Below, in pieces: positions 7,927 to 17,294 of a stretch of DNA of 64,000 bases. Position numbers and translations under genes: made by a program. Numbering within the stretch: the first letter of the stretch is position 1; each line of letters starts with the position of its first letter. The stretch comes from Terracoccus luteus (GTDB taxonomy: Bacteria; Actinomycetota; Actinomycetes; Actinomycetales; Dermatophilaceae): the NCBI RefSeq assembly GCF_003635045.1, contig NZ_RBXT01000001.1, forward strand, positions 3,782,001-3,846,000, read 5' to 3'. Below the pieces are notes generated by a model, which saw only the letters and a list, made by a program, of their open reading frames with translations, made no database searches and was not told where the DNA came from.

Positions 7927-9513
7927 TCAGTGTGCGGCGTGCGTCGCGCTCTCGCGGACGGGCTCCGTCACGACCTTGGCGTCGTCGGCCATGCCGCCGG
8001 GGTTGTCGCCCCCGAGACCGGCCCGCACGAGCTCTTCGATCTGGGCGCCGGTGCCCGCGTCGACGTTCTTCCAGTACTGGAAGGCCTTCTCGAGCACCGG
8101 GCTCTTGACGCCGCCGAGCAGGTGCCCGGCCACGGTCTCGACGAATGCCTCGCGCTGCGCGTCGTCCCAGACCTCGCGCACGAGGGCGCCGGCCTGGCTC
8201 CAGTCGTCGTCGTCCGGGCGCAGCGTGTAGGCCTGACGCACCATGGCCCCGTCGGCCTCCCAGCCGTCCTCGACCTCACCGACGTTGTCGGCGTAGCCAC
8301 GGCCCATGCTGTTCGGGGCGTAGACCGGCGCGTCGCCGTTGTGGTCGAAGGCCATCGGGCCGTCCTGCGTGTACGTGTTGAGGTTCTCCACGCGCGGGCG
8401 GTTCACCGGCAGCTGCAGGTAATTCGGGCCGATGCGGTAGCGGTGGGTGTCGCTGTAGGCGAAGGCGCGCCCGAGCAGCATCTTGTCGGGGCTGAACCCG
8501 ATGCCCGGCACGACCGAGCTCGGCTCGAAGGCCGACTGCTCGATCTGGGCGAAGAAGTTCTCGGGGTTGCGGTTCAGGGTCATCGTGCCGACCCTGATGA
8601 GCGGGTAGTCGCTGTGCGGCCACGTCTTCGTCAGGTCGAACGGGTTGAGGTGGTAGCCCTTCGCGTCCTCGTACGGCATCGCCTGGATCGACAGCGTCCA
8701 CGTCGGGAAGTCGCCCTTGTCGATGGTCTCGTAGAGGTCGCGACGGTGGTGGTCGGCGTCCTGCCCGGCGATGCGGGTGGCCTCCTCGCCGGTGAGGCCC
8801 TCGACACCCTGGTCGGAGTGGAAGTGGTACTTCACCCAGTGCTTCTCGCCCTCGGCGTTGACCCAGAGGAAGGTGTGGCTGCCGTAGCCGTTCATGTGGC
8901 GGAACGTCTTGGGGATGCCGCGGTCGCCCATGAGGTAGGTCACCTGGTGGGCCGACTCGGGGTTGAGGGTCCAGAAGTCCCACTGCATGTGGTTGTCGCG
9001 CAGGCCCGAGCCGCCGAGACGCTTCTGGCTGCGGATGAAGTGGGGGAACTTCATCGTGTCGCGGATGAAGAACACCGGGGTGTTGTTGCCGACGAGGTCG
9101 TAGTTGCCCTCGGTCGTGTAGAACTTCAGCGAGAAGCCGCGCGGGTCGCGCCACGTGTCGGGGCTGCCCTGCTCGCCGGCGACCGTCGAGAAGCGGGCGA
9201 GCATGTCGGTCTTGACGCCGGGCTGGAACAGCGCCGCCTTGGTGTAGCGCGAGACGTCCTCGGTGGTCTCGAAGAATCCGAAGGCGCCCGAGCCCTTGGC
9301 GTGGACGTTGCGCTCCGGGATGCGCTCGCGGTTGAAGTGCGCCATCTGGTTGAGGAAGTGCACGTCGTGGAGCAGGATCGGACCGTCCGGCCCCATCGTG
9401 AGCGAGTTACGGTCGCTGGGGGCCGGGGCACCGTTGTCGGTGTGCGACCCGAGGTGCGCCTCCTCGCTGGGTGCGGTCTTGACCGACTGGCCGTCGCGGA
9501 TGGTGTCCGTCAT
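7927..9513 (-). CDS. Monofunctional heme catalase
   Basis: Breaks hydrogen peroxide down to water and oxygen. The 528-residue protein is a small-subunit catalase: active-site His in [13 protein letters not shown], Asn in [11 protein letters not shown], and the proximal heme Tyr in [14 protein letters not shown]. It lacks the extra C-terminal domain of large-subunit catalases. The start ATG 9513 has AGGAG at a good distance; a longer reading to 9630 would add an unrelated arginine-rich leader. It is monocistronic, bounded by the 7833 terminator and divergent from serS. Confidence 0.96.
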   Translation of the reverse strand: MTDTIRDGQSVKTAPSEEAHLGSHTDNGAPAPSDRNSLTMGPDGPILLHDVHFLNQMAHFNRERIPERNVHAKGSGAFGFFETTEDVSRYTKAALFQPGVKTDMLARFSTVAGEQGSPDTWRDPRGFSLKFYTTEGNYDLVGNNTPVFFIRDTMKFPHFIRSQKRLGGSGLRDNHMQWDFWTLNPESAHQVTYLMGDRGIPKTFRHMNGYGSHTFLWVNAEGEKHWVKYHFHSDQGVEGLTGEEATRIAGQDADHHRRDLYETIDKGDFPTWTLSIQAMPYEDAKGYHLNPFDLTKTWPHSDYPLIRVGTMTLNRNPENFFAQIEQSAFEPSSVVPGIGFSPDKMLLGRAFAYSDTHRYRIGPNYLQLPVNRPRVENLNTYTQDGPMAFDHNGDAPVYAPNSMGRGYADNVGEVEDGWEADGAMVRQAYTLRPDDDDWSQAGALVREVWDDAQREAFVETVAGHLLGGVKSPVLEKAFQYWKNVDAGTGAQIEELVRAGLGGDNPGGMADDAKVVTEPVRESATHAAH

Positions 9514-9701
9514 CTCTTCACTCCTGGGGTGTGGGGTGCTCGGCCGTGACGTCACGACCGGTGCTTCCTTTTCGTCCCTACCCCGTCGACCGCCCTCCTG
9601 CGCGCGACGCGCCGGAATCACGGCGGGCACCCAGCGAGGATGCCGGTGGGTGGCCCGAATGCGGTCGAGGCCGGCAGCCGCCCGCCGTTAGGCTGGCCCG
9701 C

Positions 9702-11027
9702 GTGATCGACATCAAGCTCGTGCGTGACGAACCCGACCGGGTGCGGGCCTCGCAGGCCGCCCGCGGGGAGGACCCGGGGGTCGTCGATGCCATCCTCGCC
9801 GCCGACGAGCAGCGCCGCTCCGCCCTCGGGGAGTTCGAGTCGCTGCGCGCCGAGCAGAAGCTGGTCAGCAAGTCGGTGGGCGCCGCCATGGGCGCTTTCC
9901 AGAAGGCGCGCAAGAGCGGGGCCGACGACGCCGACGCGCTGGAGAAGGCGGCCCACGAGGCCCGCGCCCACGCGGCGACGCTGAGCGAGAAGGTCAAGGG
10001 CCTCGAGGGTCTGGCCGACGAGGCCGGTACCGAGCTCGACCGTCTGCTGCGCACGGTCGGCAACGTCATCATCGACGGCGTGCCGGTCGGGGGCGAGGAC
10101 GACTACGCCCTGCTCGAGACGGTCGGCACCCCGCGTGACTTCGCCGCAGAGGGCTTCGAGCCGCTCGACCACCTCGCCCTCGGTGAGCGCCTCGGCGCGA
10201 TCGACATGGAGCGCGGGGCCAAGGTCGGTGGCGCCCGGTTCTACTACCTCACCGGTGTCGGGGCCCTGCTCGAGCTGGCGCTGCTCAACATGGCCATGGC
10301 CCAGGCCACGGCCGCCGGCTTCACGCCGATGATCACGCCGACGCTGGCGCGGCCCGAGGTGATGGCCGGGGCCGGCTTCATCGACGCCCACGACGACGAG
10401 GTCTACAAGCTCAAGGACGACGAGCTCTACCTCACTGGCACCTCGGAGGTGGCCCTGGCGGGCTACCACGCCGACGAGATCATCGACCTGTCGAAGGGCC
10501 CGAAGCGCTATGCCGGGTGGTCGGCCTGCTACCGCCGCGAGGCGGGCTCGCACGGCAAGGACACCCGCGGCATCATCCGCGTGCACCAGTTCCACAAGGT
10601 CGAGATGTTCAGCTACTGCCGGCCCGAGGACGCCGAGGCCGAGCACCAGCGCCTCCTCGCCTGGGAGCGCGAGATGCTGGCCAAGATCGAGGTGCCCTAC
10701 CGCATCATCGACACCGCCGCCGGTGACCTCGGTGGCCCGGCCGCGCGCAAGTTCGACTGCGAGGCCTGGGTGCCCACCCAGGGCCGCTACCGCGAGCTCA
10801 CCTCGACGTCGAACTGCACGACGTACCAGGCCCGTCGTCTGAACACGCGCGAGCGCGACCCGCAGGGCTCGGGCACGCGCGCGGTGGCCACCCTCAACGG
10901 CACCCTCGGCACGACGCGCTGGCTCGTCGCCATCCTCGAGAACCACCAGCAGGCCGACGGGTCGGTCCGCGTGCCCACCGCGCTGCAGCCCTTCCTCGGG
11001 CGCGAGGTCCTCACCCCCGTCGACTGA
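9702..11027 (+). CDS. serS: Seryl-tRNA synthetase
   Basis: Charges tRNA-Ser with serine. The 441-residue product has the N-terminal coiled-coil arm (Ala/Lys/Glu-rich, about 30-110) and class II motifs: motif 2 region with [12 protein letters not shown], and motif 3 [16 protein letters not shown] followed by [15 protein letters not shown]. The start is GTG 9702, reading [12 protein letters not shown], as in other bacterial SerRS. A TAGGCT box at 9689-9694 is seven bases before the GTG and no Shine-Dalgarno is present, so the mRNA is probably leaderless. Confidence 0.97.
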   Translation: MIDIKLVRDEPDRVRASQAARGEDPGVVDAILAADEQRRSALGEFESLRAEQKLVSKSVGAAMGAFQKARKSGADDADALEKAAHEARAHAATLSEKVKGLEGLADEAGTELDRLLRTVGNVIIDGVPVGGEDDYALLETVGTPRDFAAEGFEPLDHLALGERLGAIDMERGAKVGGARFYYLTGVGALLELALLNMAMAQATAAGFTPMITPTLARPEVMAGAGFIDAHDDEVYKLKDDELYLTGTSEVALAGYHADEIIDLSKGPKRYAGWSACYRREAGSHGKDTRGIIRVHQFHKVEMFSYCRPEDAEAEHQRLLAWEREMLAKIEVPYRIIDTAAGDLGGPAARKFDCEAWVPTQGRYRELTSTSNCTTYQARRLNTRERDPQGSGTRAVATLNGTLGTTRWLVAILENHQQADGSVRVPTALQPFLGREVLTPVD

Positions 11028-11047
11028 CCTGCCTGTGAGACGTCGCG

Positions 11048-11116
11048 CCGGATGCCGGGTCGCCGGGTCCACGCGGACGGTCACGCCGCGCCCGGTGCGG
11101 CCCACCCGGCATCCGG
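11048..11116 (+). terminator. Long-loop inverted repeat after serS
   Basis: The 13-bp words CCGGATGCCGGGT (11048-11060) and its exact complement (11104-11116) are separated by 43 bases and followed by CTTT. It may form a terminator for serS, although the loop is long. The stem again consists of inverted GGATGCCG copies. Confidence 0.45.
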
Positions 11117-11119
11117 GCT

Positions 11120-11149
11120 TTGACTTCGAGCACTCGAAGTTCCTAGCGT
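11120..11149 (+). promoter_or_regulatory. MerR-type promoter with palindromic operator
   Basis: TTGACT (11120-11125) and TAGCGT (11144-11149) are 18 bp apart, and the spacer region contains the perfect palindrome ACTTCGAG-CA-CTCGAAGT (11123-11140). Over-long spacers with an internal dyad are typical of promoters that MerR regulators untwist. The GTG at 11157 follows the -10 box by seven bases. Confidence 0.72.
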
Positions 11150-11156
11150 CGTGTGG

Positions 11157-11618
11157 GTGAGCCAGTCGACCACGAGCCGTACGTACACGATCAAGGAGGC
11201 AGCCGCCCTGACCGGGCTGCCGGCCTCGACGCTGCGCTACTACGAGCAGATCGGCGTCATCCCGCCCGTGGGGCGGGGGGAGAGCAGCGGCCACCGCGTC
11301 TACGACGAGGCCACCCTCGACAAGGTCATGTGGGTGGCCTGCCTCGCCGCCACCGGGATGTCCGTCGGTGACATGCGCCGCTACGTCGCCAACGGCGCCG
11401 CGGGGGCGGCGGCCGCCGCCGAGCAGCTCGAGCTCATGCAGGCCCAGGCCGCGCGGCTCGAGCTCGAGGCCCGACGCCTCGAGCTGCGCACGCGCTACGT
11501 GCGGCTCAAGGTCGACTACTGGCACGCCGTCGCAGCGGGCGACACCGAGCGGGCCGAGCTCATCGGGGCCGAGGCCCGGTCGCTCGCCGACGCCCTGCAC
11601 GGGACGCGCGAGGCCTGA
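11157..11618 (+). CDS. MerR family transcriptional regulator
   Basis: About 153 residues. The N-terminal winged helix-turn-helix is clear (YTIKEAAALTGLPASTLRYYEQIGVI), followed by the wing GHRVYDEATLDKVMW and a long alpha-helical dimerisation segment rich in Glu, Leu and Ala. There is no cysteine cluster, so it is not a metal sensor of the MerR/CueR kind. It resembles regulators found beside alcohol dehydrogenases. I prefer the GTG at 11157 over that at 11151 because the former suits a leaderless message from the promoter at 11120. It probably controls itself and the cupin and dehydrogenase genes behind it. Confidence 0.88.
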   Translation: MSQSTTSRTYTIKEAAALTGLPASTLRYYEQIGVIPPVGRGESSGHRVYDEATLDKVMWVACLAATGMSVGDMRRYVANGAAGAAAAAEQLELMQAQAARLELEARRLELRTRYVRLKVDYWHAVAAGDTERAELIGAEARSLADALHGTREA

Positions 11619-11715
11619 CCTCGTCGACGGGCCGACGAGGCGCGCTCCCTGAGGTTTGGCTGACAACGGCCACCGGGTACCTCCCGGTGGCCGCCCGAGA
11701 GAGAGGACACCGCCG

Positions 11716-12126
11716 ATGCAGATCACCCGCAGCTCCGTCGCCACCGCGAAGGGCCCCGCCGACTGGTTCACCGGCGACGTCTGGATCGACGCCGTCGCCG
11801 CGGCCCCCTCGCCCTCGCGCGTGTCGGCGAACCTCGTCCACTTCATGCCCGGTGCCCGCACCCACTGGCACCGCCACGTGCTGGGCCAGACCGTCTTCGT
11901 CACCGAGGGCGTCGGCCTCTGCCAGCGCCGCGGCGGGCCCGTCGAGGTCATCCGGCCCGGTGACCGCGTCCTCTTCGAGGCCGACGAGGAGCACTGGCAC
12001 GGCGCGGCTCCCGACCGGCTCATGGTGCACGTGGCCATCAACGAGGGCGACGACGACCACGACGTCGTGCAGTGGCTGGCGCCGGTCACCGACGACGAGT
12101 ACCTGGCCGCGTCGGCATCCGACTGA
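11716..12126 (+). CDS. Cupin domain protein
   Basis: A small 136-residue single-domain cupin. The metal-binding motif 1 is visible as [21 protein letters not shown] and motif 2 as [17 protein letters not shown]. Such proteins bind a divalent metal and act as oxygenases, isomerases or sensors; related ones were described as carboxymuconolactone decarboxylase-associated cupins. The start ATG 11716 follows GAGAGAGGA. It lies between the MerR gene and the alcohol dehydrogenase on the same strand, so it is likely part of the same response. Confidence 0.85.
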   Translation: MQITRSSVATAKGPADWFTGDVWIDAVAAAPSPSRVSANLVHFMPGARTHWHRHVLGQTVFVTEGVGLCQRRGGPVEVIRPGDRVLFEADEEHWHGAAPDRLMVHVAINEGDDDHDVVQWLAPVTDDEYLAASASD

Positions 12127-12218
12127 CGTCACCCCCGGGCGTGACCGACGCCCGACAGGAGACCCGGGGCCGCACCGGCCCCCGTACCGAGAAACCCATC
12201 CCCAGAAGGAGATCCGAC

Positions 12219-13259
12219 ATGCGCGTCAACGCGTACGCCGCCCCCGCGGCCGGCGAGCCCCTCGCCCCCACCACCGTCGAGCGCCGCGAGGTCGGTGCCA
12301 ACGACGTCCTCATCGACATCGAGTGGGCCGGCATCTGCCACTCCGACATCCACACCGTCAACGGCGACTGGGGCCCCCAGCCCTTCCCCGTCGTGCCGGG
12401 CCACGAGATCGTCGGCACGGTCTCCGAGGTCGGCTCCGACGTCAAGCGCCACCAGGTCGGCGACCGCGTCGGCGTCGGCTGCATGGTCAACTCGTGCGGC
12501 GAGTGCGACAACTGCCGCAACGGTGACGAGCAGTACTGCGTCAAGGGCATGGTCGGCACCTACGCCGCCACCGACCACGACGGCACGACGACGCAGGGCG
12601 GCTACTCGACCCACGTCGTCGTCGACGCCGACTACGTGCTGCAGGTGCCGAAGAGCCTCGACCCCGCGGCGGCCACCCCGCTGCTGTGCGCCGGCATCAC
12701 GACCTACGCGCCGCTGCGCAAGTGGGGCGCCGGGCCGGGCAAGAAGGTCGCCGTCGTCGGCCTCGGCGGTCTCGGCCACATGGCCGTCAAGATCGCCCAC
12801 GCCCTCGGCGCCGAGGTGACCGTGCTCTCGCAGTCGCTGAAGAAGCAGGAGGACGGTCTGCGACTCGGGGCCGACCACTACTTCGCCACGTCCGACCCCG
12901 ACACGTTCGAGCACCTCGCGAACAGCTTCGACCTCATCGTCAACACGGTGAGCGCGAAGATCGACGTCGACTCCTACCTCGGTCTGCTCGCGGTCGACGG
13001 CACCCTCGTCAACGTCGGCGCGCCCGGGGAGCCGCTCGCGGTCAACGTCTTCTCGCTGCTGACGAACCGCCGCTCGTACGCGGGCTCGATGATCGGCGGC
13101 ATCGCCCTCACCCAGGAGATGCTCGACTTCTGCGCCGAGCACGAGATCGGGGCCGAGGTCGAGGTCATCCCCGTCGACAAGGTCAACGAGGCCTACGAGC
13201 GCGTGCTCGCCTCCGACGTGCGCTACCGCTTCGTCATCGACGCGAAGACCATCGCCTGA
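12219..13259 (+). CDS. Zinc-dependent NAD(P) alcohol dehydrogenase
   Basis: A medium-chain dehydrogenase of 346 residues, probably reducing aldehydes. Catalytic zinc ligands are in GICHSDIHT and GHEIVG, the structural zinc cluster is [15 protein letters not shown], and the Rossmann motif is [12 protein letters not shown]. This pattern matches the YahK/AdhA (cinnamyl-alcohol-like) branch. The start ATG 12219 has AGAAGGAGA upstream, the strongest ribosome site in this cluster. A 12-bp hairpin terminator follows at 13275. Together with the MerR gene it may form an aldehyde-stress unit (inference). Confidence 0.93.
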   Translation: MRVNAYAAPAAGEPLAPTTVERREVGANDVLIDIEWAGICHSDIHTVNGDWGPQPFPVVPGHEIVGTVSEVGSDVKRHQVGDRVGVGCMVNSCGECDNCRNGDEQYCVKGMVGTYAATDHDGTTTQGGYSTHVVVDADYVLQVPKSLDPAAATPLLCAGITTYAPLRKWGAGPGKKVAVVGLGGLGHMAVKIAHALGAEVTVLSQSLKKQEDGLRLGADHYFATSDPDTFEHLANSFDLIVNTVSAKIDVDSYLGLLAVDGTLVNVGAPGEPLAVNVFSLLTNRRSYAGSMIGGIALTQEMLDFCAEHEIGAEVEVIPVDKVNEAYERVLASDVRYRFVIDAKTIA

Positions 13260-13274
13260 CCCGACCGGTCGTCA

Positions 13275-13313
13275 CGGTGGTGCGGGCGGCGGATGCCGTC
13301 TCCCGCACCACCG
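13275..13313 (+). terminator. Hairpin terminator after the alcohol dehydrogenase
   Basis: CGGTGGTGCGGG (13275-13286) pairs perfectly with 13302-13313; loop of 15 bases. It lies 16 bp after the dehydrogenase stop codon. Confidence 0.75.
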
Positions 13314-13362
13314 CAGGCCGGGCCCCTTCCCCCCGGGGCGACGGCACGCAAGGCTGGGGGGC

Positions 13363-14760
13363 ATGAGCGACGACACGACCTTCGACATCATCGTCATCGG
13401 CCTCGGGCCCGGAGGTGAGGACGTCGCCGGGACACTGGCCCAGGGCGGCCTGTCCGTCCTCGCGCTCGACCACCGTCTCGTCGGGGGCGAGTGCCCGTAC
13501 TGGGGCTGCATCCCCTCCAAGATGATGATCCGCGCCGCCGACGCGCTCGCCGAGGCGAGGCGGGTACCCGGCCTCGCCGGCACGGTGGGTGCCGTGACGC
13601 CGGACTGGTCGGTCGTCGCGCAGCGGGTGCGTGACGAGGCCACCGACGACTGGGATGACACGGTCGCCGTCGAGCGGCTTGAAGGCAAGGGCGTGACCTT
13701 CCGCCGGGCCACCGGCCGCATCGTCGGACCCGGCAAGGTCGAGGCCGACGGCACGACCTACACCGCCCGCCGGGGCATCGTCGTCAACACCGGCACGACC
13801 CCGGCCGTGCCGCCCGTCGACGGTCTCGAGACGGTGCCCTACTGGACCAACCACGAGCTCATCGAGGCCAAGCAGCTGCCCGCCTCGGTCGTCGTGCTCG
13901 GGGGCGGGGCCATCGGGTCCGAGCTGTCGCAGGTCATGGCCCGCTTCGGCACGACCGTGACGGTCGTCGAGGCCGCGCCGAGGCTCGTCGCCGCCGAGGA
14001 ACCCGAGTCGGGCGACCTGCTCAAGGAGGTCTTCGAGGCCGAGGGGATCACCGTGCACGTCGGGGTGGGCGCCGACCGTGTCGAGAAGGCCACGCTCGAC
14101 GAGGGTGCCGGCGGCGGCGAGGGCGTCAAGGTTGTGCTCGCCGACGGCACCGAGGTCGTCGCCAAGCGGGTCGTCGTGGCGACGGGCCGCCGGGCCGACC
14201 CCGTCGCCGTGGGCCTCGACACCGTCGGCGTCGCGTCGGGCGCGCGGTTCGCCCCGGTCGACGACCGCTGCCGGGTCGAGGGCGCCGACGGCGTATGGGC
14301 GATCGGGGACCTCACCGGCAAGGGCGCCTTCACCCACGTCTCGATGTACCAGGCCGGCATCGTGGCCCGGGACGTCCTCGGGCAGGAGGGGCCGGCCGCC
14401 GACTACGAGGCCCTGCCCCGCGTCACCTTCACCGACCCCGAGATCGGGGCGGTCGGGCTCACCGAGAAGCAGGCCCGCGACCGGTACGACTCGGTGCAGG
14501 TGGGCCTGACTCCCCTGGCCGAGACGACCCGCGGCTGGATCCACGCCAAGGGCCACGAGGGCTTCATCAAGGTGGTCGCCGACGCCGACCGCGGTGTCGT
14601 CGTCGGCGCGACGACGATGGGACCGGCCGGAGGCGAGGTCATGGGGGCGCTCGCGGTGGCGGTGCACGCCGAGGTGCCGCTCGACACCCTGCGCTCGATG
14701 ATCTACGCCTACCCGACCTTCCACCGTGGCATCGAGGACGCCATCTCTCGGCTCGAGTGA
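13363..14760 (+). CDS. FAD-dependent pyridine nucleotide-disulfide oxidoreductase
   Basis: A 465-residue flavoprotein of the dihydrolipoamide dehydrogenase / mercuric reductase family. It has the FAD motif IVIGLGPGGEDVAGTLAQGG, the redox-active disulfide GGECPYWGCIPSK, the NAD(P) motif VVLGGGAIGSELSQVMARFG and the second FAD contact VWAIGDLTGKGAFTHVSMYQ. The usual HP(T)xxE at the C-terminal interface appears here as YPTFHRGIEDAI. No lipoyl or heavy-metal domain is attached and no 2-oxoacid dehydrogenase or mer genes are nearby, so the substrate is open. AAGGCT seven bases before the ATG suggests a leaderless start. Confidence 0.9.
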   Translation: MSDDTTFDIIVIGLGPGGEDVAGTLAQGGLSVLALDHRLVGGECPYWGCIPSKMMIRAADALAEARRVPGLAGTVGAVTPDWSVVAQRVRDEATDDWDDTVAVERLEGKGVTFRRATGRIVGPGKVEADGTTYTARRGIVVNTGTTPAVPPVDGLETVPYWTNHELIEAKQLPASVVVLGGGAIGSELSQVMARFGTTVTVVEAAPRLVAAEEPESGDLLKEVFEAEGITVHVGVGADRVEKATLDEGAGGGEGVKVVLADGTEVVAKRVVVATGRRADPVAVGLDTVGVASGARFAPVDDRCRVEGADGVWAIGDLTGKGAFTHVSMYQAGIVARDVLGQEGPAADYEALPRVTFTDPEIGAVGLTEKQARDRYDSVQVGLTPLAETTRGWIHAKGHEGFIKVVADADRGVVVGATTMGPAGGEVMGALAVAVHAEVPLDTLRSMIYAYPTFHRGIEDAISRLE

Positions 14761-14780
14761 GCGGCGGCTAGCGTTGGGGC

Positions 14781-15638
14781 ATGGCCCAGCGTCTGCTCGC
14801 CCTCGACCTCGACGGCACCACCCTCAACCACATGGGCGAGCTCTCGCCCCGGGTCCGTGACGCGGTAGCGGCCCTGCCCGACGACTTCGAGGTGGTCATC
14901 GCCACCGGGCGCTCGATCCTCGCCACGACCCCGGTGCTCGACCAGCTCGGGCTGAGGCATGGGTTCGCCGTCTGTGCCAACGGCGCCGTCACGCTGCGTC
15001 TCGACCCCGACGAGCCGCTCGGCTACGAGGTCGTCGACCAGGTGACCTTCGACCCCAAGGCCGTGCTCGAGAAGATGCGCATCGCCCTGCCCGACGCGCT
15101 CATCGCCGTCGAGGAGCTCGGCGTCGGCTTCAAGGTCAGCGCCCCGTTCCCCGACGGGGAGCTCATGGGCGAGTCGCGGGTGGCGACGTGGGACGAGCTC
15201 GTCGAGCACCCGGTCACCCGCGTGACCCTGCGCCAGCCCGAGTCGAGCGCCGAGGAGTTCATGGAGCTGGTCGAGCGCGCCGGCCTGCACGGCGTCTCGT
15301 ACGCCGTCGGCTGGTCGGCCTGGCTCGACATCAACCCGGAGGGTGTCTCCAAGGCGTCCGCCCTCGAGCTCGTGCGCCGGCGCATCGGGGTCGAGCCGAC
15401 CCACACCGTCGCTTGCGGCGACCAGCGCAACGACGTCGAGATGCTGCACTGGGCCGCGTGGGGCGTCGCCATGGGCAACGCCCCCGACGCGGTCAAGGCC
15501 GTCGCCGACGAGGTGACGGGCGACGTCGACGACGACGGCCTCGTGCCCGTGCTCGAGGCACTCACGCAGTCGGTGCGGTCGGGGACGCCGTTCCGCGAGA
15601 ACGTCGCCTCCCAGGCCACGTCCCGCGTCGAGCTCTGA
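14781..15638 (+). CDS. HAD superfamily phosphatase (Cof type)
   Basis: A 285-residue HAD hydrolase of the Cof/YidA subgroup, which dephosphorylates sugar phosphates and similar metabolites. Motif I is LALDLDGTTLN at the N terminus, motif II is in VIATGRSI, and motifs III/IV are the lysine before HTVACGDQRNDVEML. A C2-type cap domain fills the middle. TAGCGT (14769-14774) six bases before the ATG indicates a leaderless message starting just after the flavoprotein gene. Confidence 0.9.
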   Translation: MAQRLLALDLDGTTLNHMGELSPRVRDAVAALPDDFEVVIATGRSILATTPVLDQLGLRHGFAVCANGAVTLRLDPDEPLGYEVVDQVTFDPKAVLEKMRIALPDALIAVEELGVGFKVSAPFPDGELMGESRVATWDELVEHPVTRVTLRQPESSAEEFMELVERAGLHGVSYAVGWSAWLDINPEGVSKASALELVRRRIGVEPTHTVACGDQRNDVEMLHWAAWGVAMGNAPDAVKAVADEVTGDVDDDGLVPVLEALTQSVRSGTPFRENVASQATSRVEL

Positions 15639-15650
15639 CGGGGGCCGGCC

Positions 15651-16703
15651 GTGCCCATCGTCTACGTGCACGGCGTCGCCGTCCGCGACGACGACCCCGA
15701 CCTCGCCCGACGGGCCAAGCCCCTCGGTGAGGTGCCGTGGCCGACCATCGAGGCCCACCTGCGCGAGCACGTCGCACCGGCGGTCAGCGACGACCCGGAG
15801 GGCGTACCCGTCCTCCGGGTCCACTGGGGCGACCTCGGAGCCCGGTTCGCGTGGGGTGGGCGCTCGCTCGTCTCGCGCCCGGGCAACCCCACCGGGGTGC
15901 CGGCCGCCGCCCTCGAGGGCGTCGCCCGGGCGCAGGATGCCGTGGCCGACCTCGCCGATGAGACGACAGACGGGCCAGGGTCGGGTTCGCCTGCCTCAGA
16001 ACTTCCAGCGTCTTCGGCGGGTCCGTCCGCCGGGCAGGCCGACCCGCCGGCATCCGATCGGATCGGGCTGCGCGAGCGCGGGATCCGCGGTCTCAGCCGG
16101 ACCGTCACGGCGCTGAGGCGGCCGTTCGAGGACTTCGTGCCGGTGTTCATCGGCGACGTGCTGACCTACGTCGCGACCCGCGGTACCGCCGAGGCCCCCG
16201 GGCCGATCGTGCAGCGGGTGCTCGACGGTCTCGAGGTGGCCTCGTTCGCCGCCCACAGCCGGGGTGAGCCGCTCGTCGTGCTCACCCACAGCATGGGCGG
16301 GCAGATCGTCTACGACGTGCTCACCCACTTCCTGCCGCGGATGCCCGAGCTGCACGACGTGCGTGTCGACTTCTGGTGCGCCGCCGCCTCGCAGGTCGGC
16401 TTCTTCGAGGAGCTCGGGCTCTTCCTCGAGAGCGACCCCGACCGCGGTCCGCACGAGGGAGACCCGTCCGGCGGGCTGACGCCGATGCCGTCGGAGCAGT
16501 TCCTCGGCGGCTGGTGGAACGTGTGGGACCACTCCGACCTGCTCAGCTTCCGTGCGGCCGGCATCATCGACGGGGTCGACGACTCGGCCTTCTTCGCCTC
16601 GGGCTCACTCGCCACCGATCACAACAAGTACCTCGTGCAGCCGGAGTTCTACCGCCTGTTCGCCGAGCGGGTCCGGGCGAGCCTGGCCGCGGGGGAGCGG
16701 TAG
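15651..16703 (+). CDS. Alpha/beta hydrolase-like serine hydrolase
   Basis: A 350-residue protein with an early YVHGV oxyanion-type strand and the nucleophile elbow THSMGGQIVYDVL near 225, indicating a serine esterase or lipase fold; a late DHNKY His may serve as catalytic base. About 50 residues around 100-150 are polar and low in complexity (Ser/Ala/Pro-rich). It has no signal peptide. It starts at GTG, 12 bp after the HAD gene, so the two are probably one operon. Substrate unknown. Confidence 0.78.
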   Translation: MPIVYVHGVAVRDDDPDLARRAKPLGEVPWPTIEAHLREHVAPAVSDDPEGVPVLRVHWGDLGARFAWGGRSLVSRPGNPTGVPAAALEGVARAQDAVADLADETTDGPGSGSPASELPASSAGPSAGQADPPASDRIGLRERGIRGLSRTVTALRRPFEDFVPVFIGDVLTYVATRGTAEAPGPIVQRVLDGLEVASFAAHSRGEPLVVLTHSMGGQIVYDVLTHFLPRMPELHDVRVDFWCAAASQVGFFEELGLFLESDPDRGPHEGDPSGGLTPMPSEQFLGGWWNVWDHSDLLSFRAAGIIDGVDDSAFFASGSLATDHNKYLVQPEFYRLFAERVRASLAAGER

Positions 16704-16801
16704 CGAGAAAAGATGGGGACGTCGTGTCGAGGGCCTCAGCCCCCGTTCGACGTGAGGGTGAGGCAGGGCAACGGGCCCGGCCGACGACAGAGGAGAGACC
16801 C

Positions 16802-17242
16802 ATGCGATTCATGCTCATCGTCCCCGCCACCGCCGACTCCGAGGCCGGCCGCATGCCGACCGAGCAGGAGCTCGCCGCCATGACGAGCTACAACGAGGAG
16901 ATGCTGCGCGCCGGTGTGCTCGTCGCCGGCGAGGGGCTCCACCCCACGAGCCGGGGCGCCCGCGTGACCTACACCCCCGACGGCGAGGTCAGCGTCACCG
17001 ACGGCCCCTTCGCCGAGACCAAGGAGCTCATCGCCGGCTTCACCATCATCGACGTCTCGTCGAAGGAGGAGGCGCTCGAGTGGCTGCGGAAGTGGCCGCG
17101 CAGCGCGAGCGACCCCGAGTTCACCATCGAGCTGCGTCAGGTCTTCTCGGCCGAGGACTTCGGCGACGAGCTGACGCCCGAGCTGCGTGAGCGGGAGGAC
17201 CGCATGCGCGAGGAGGCGGCCCGCAACGCCGCCCAGGGCTGA
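16802..17242 (+). CDS. YCII/DGPF domain protein
   Basis: A 146-residue YCII-related protein with the diagnostic VTDGPFAETKELIAGFTIIDV segment. Its C terminus is a charged helical tail. The ATG follows GAGGAGAGACCC, a good ribosome site. It is paired with the sigma factor downstream; such DGPF proteins are the standard genomic partners of ECF42-type sigma factors and are thought to belong to their regulons. Enzymatic activity is unproven in this family. Confidence 0.9.
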   Translation: MRFMLIVPATADSEAGRMPTEQELAAMTSYNEEMLRAGVLVAGEGLHPTSRGARVTYTPDGEVSVTDGPFAETKELIAGFTIIDVSSKEEALEWLRKWPRSASDPEFTIELRQVFSAEDFGDELTPELREREDRMREEAARNAAQG

Positions 17243-17294
17243 CGGGGCCGACGGGGCCGACGGACGTGACGGACGTGACGGACGTGACGGACGT
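17241..17294 (+). repeat. 9-bp tandem repeats filling the YCII-sigma gap
   Basis: Two copies of GACGGGGCC (17241-17258) are followed by four perfect copies of GACGGACGT (17259-17294), and the sigma factor ATG begins at the very next base. The first unit overlaps the stop codon of the YCII gene. No Shine-Dalgarno sequence is visible in the array. Confidence 0.9.

Noticed and set aside
9618-12089. A minus-strand open frame of 823 residues opposite serS, the MerR gene and the cupin
   Set aside because: Covers three clear plus-strand genes; no motif, composition typical of antisense frames at very high GC.
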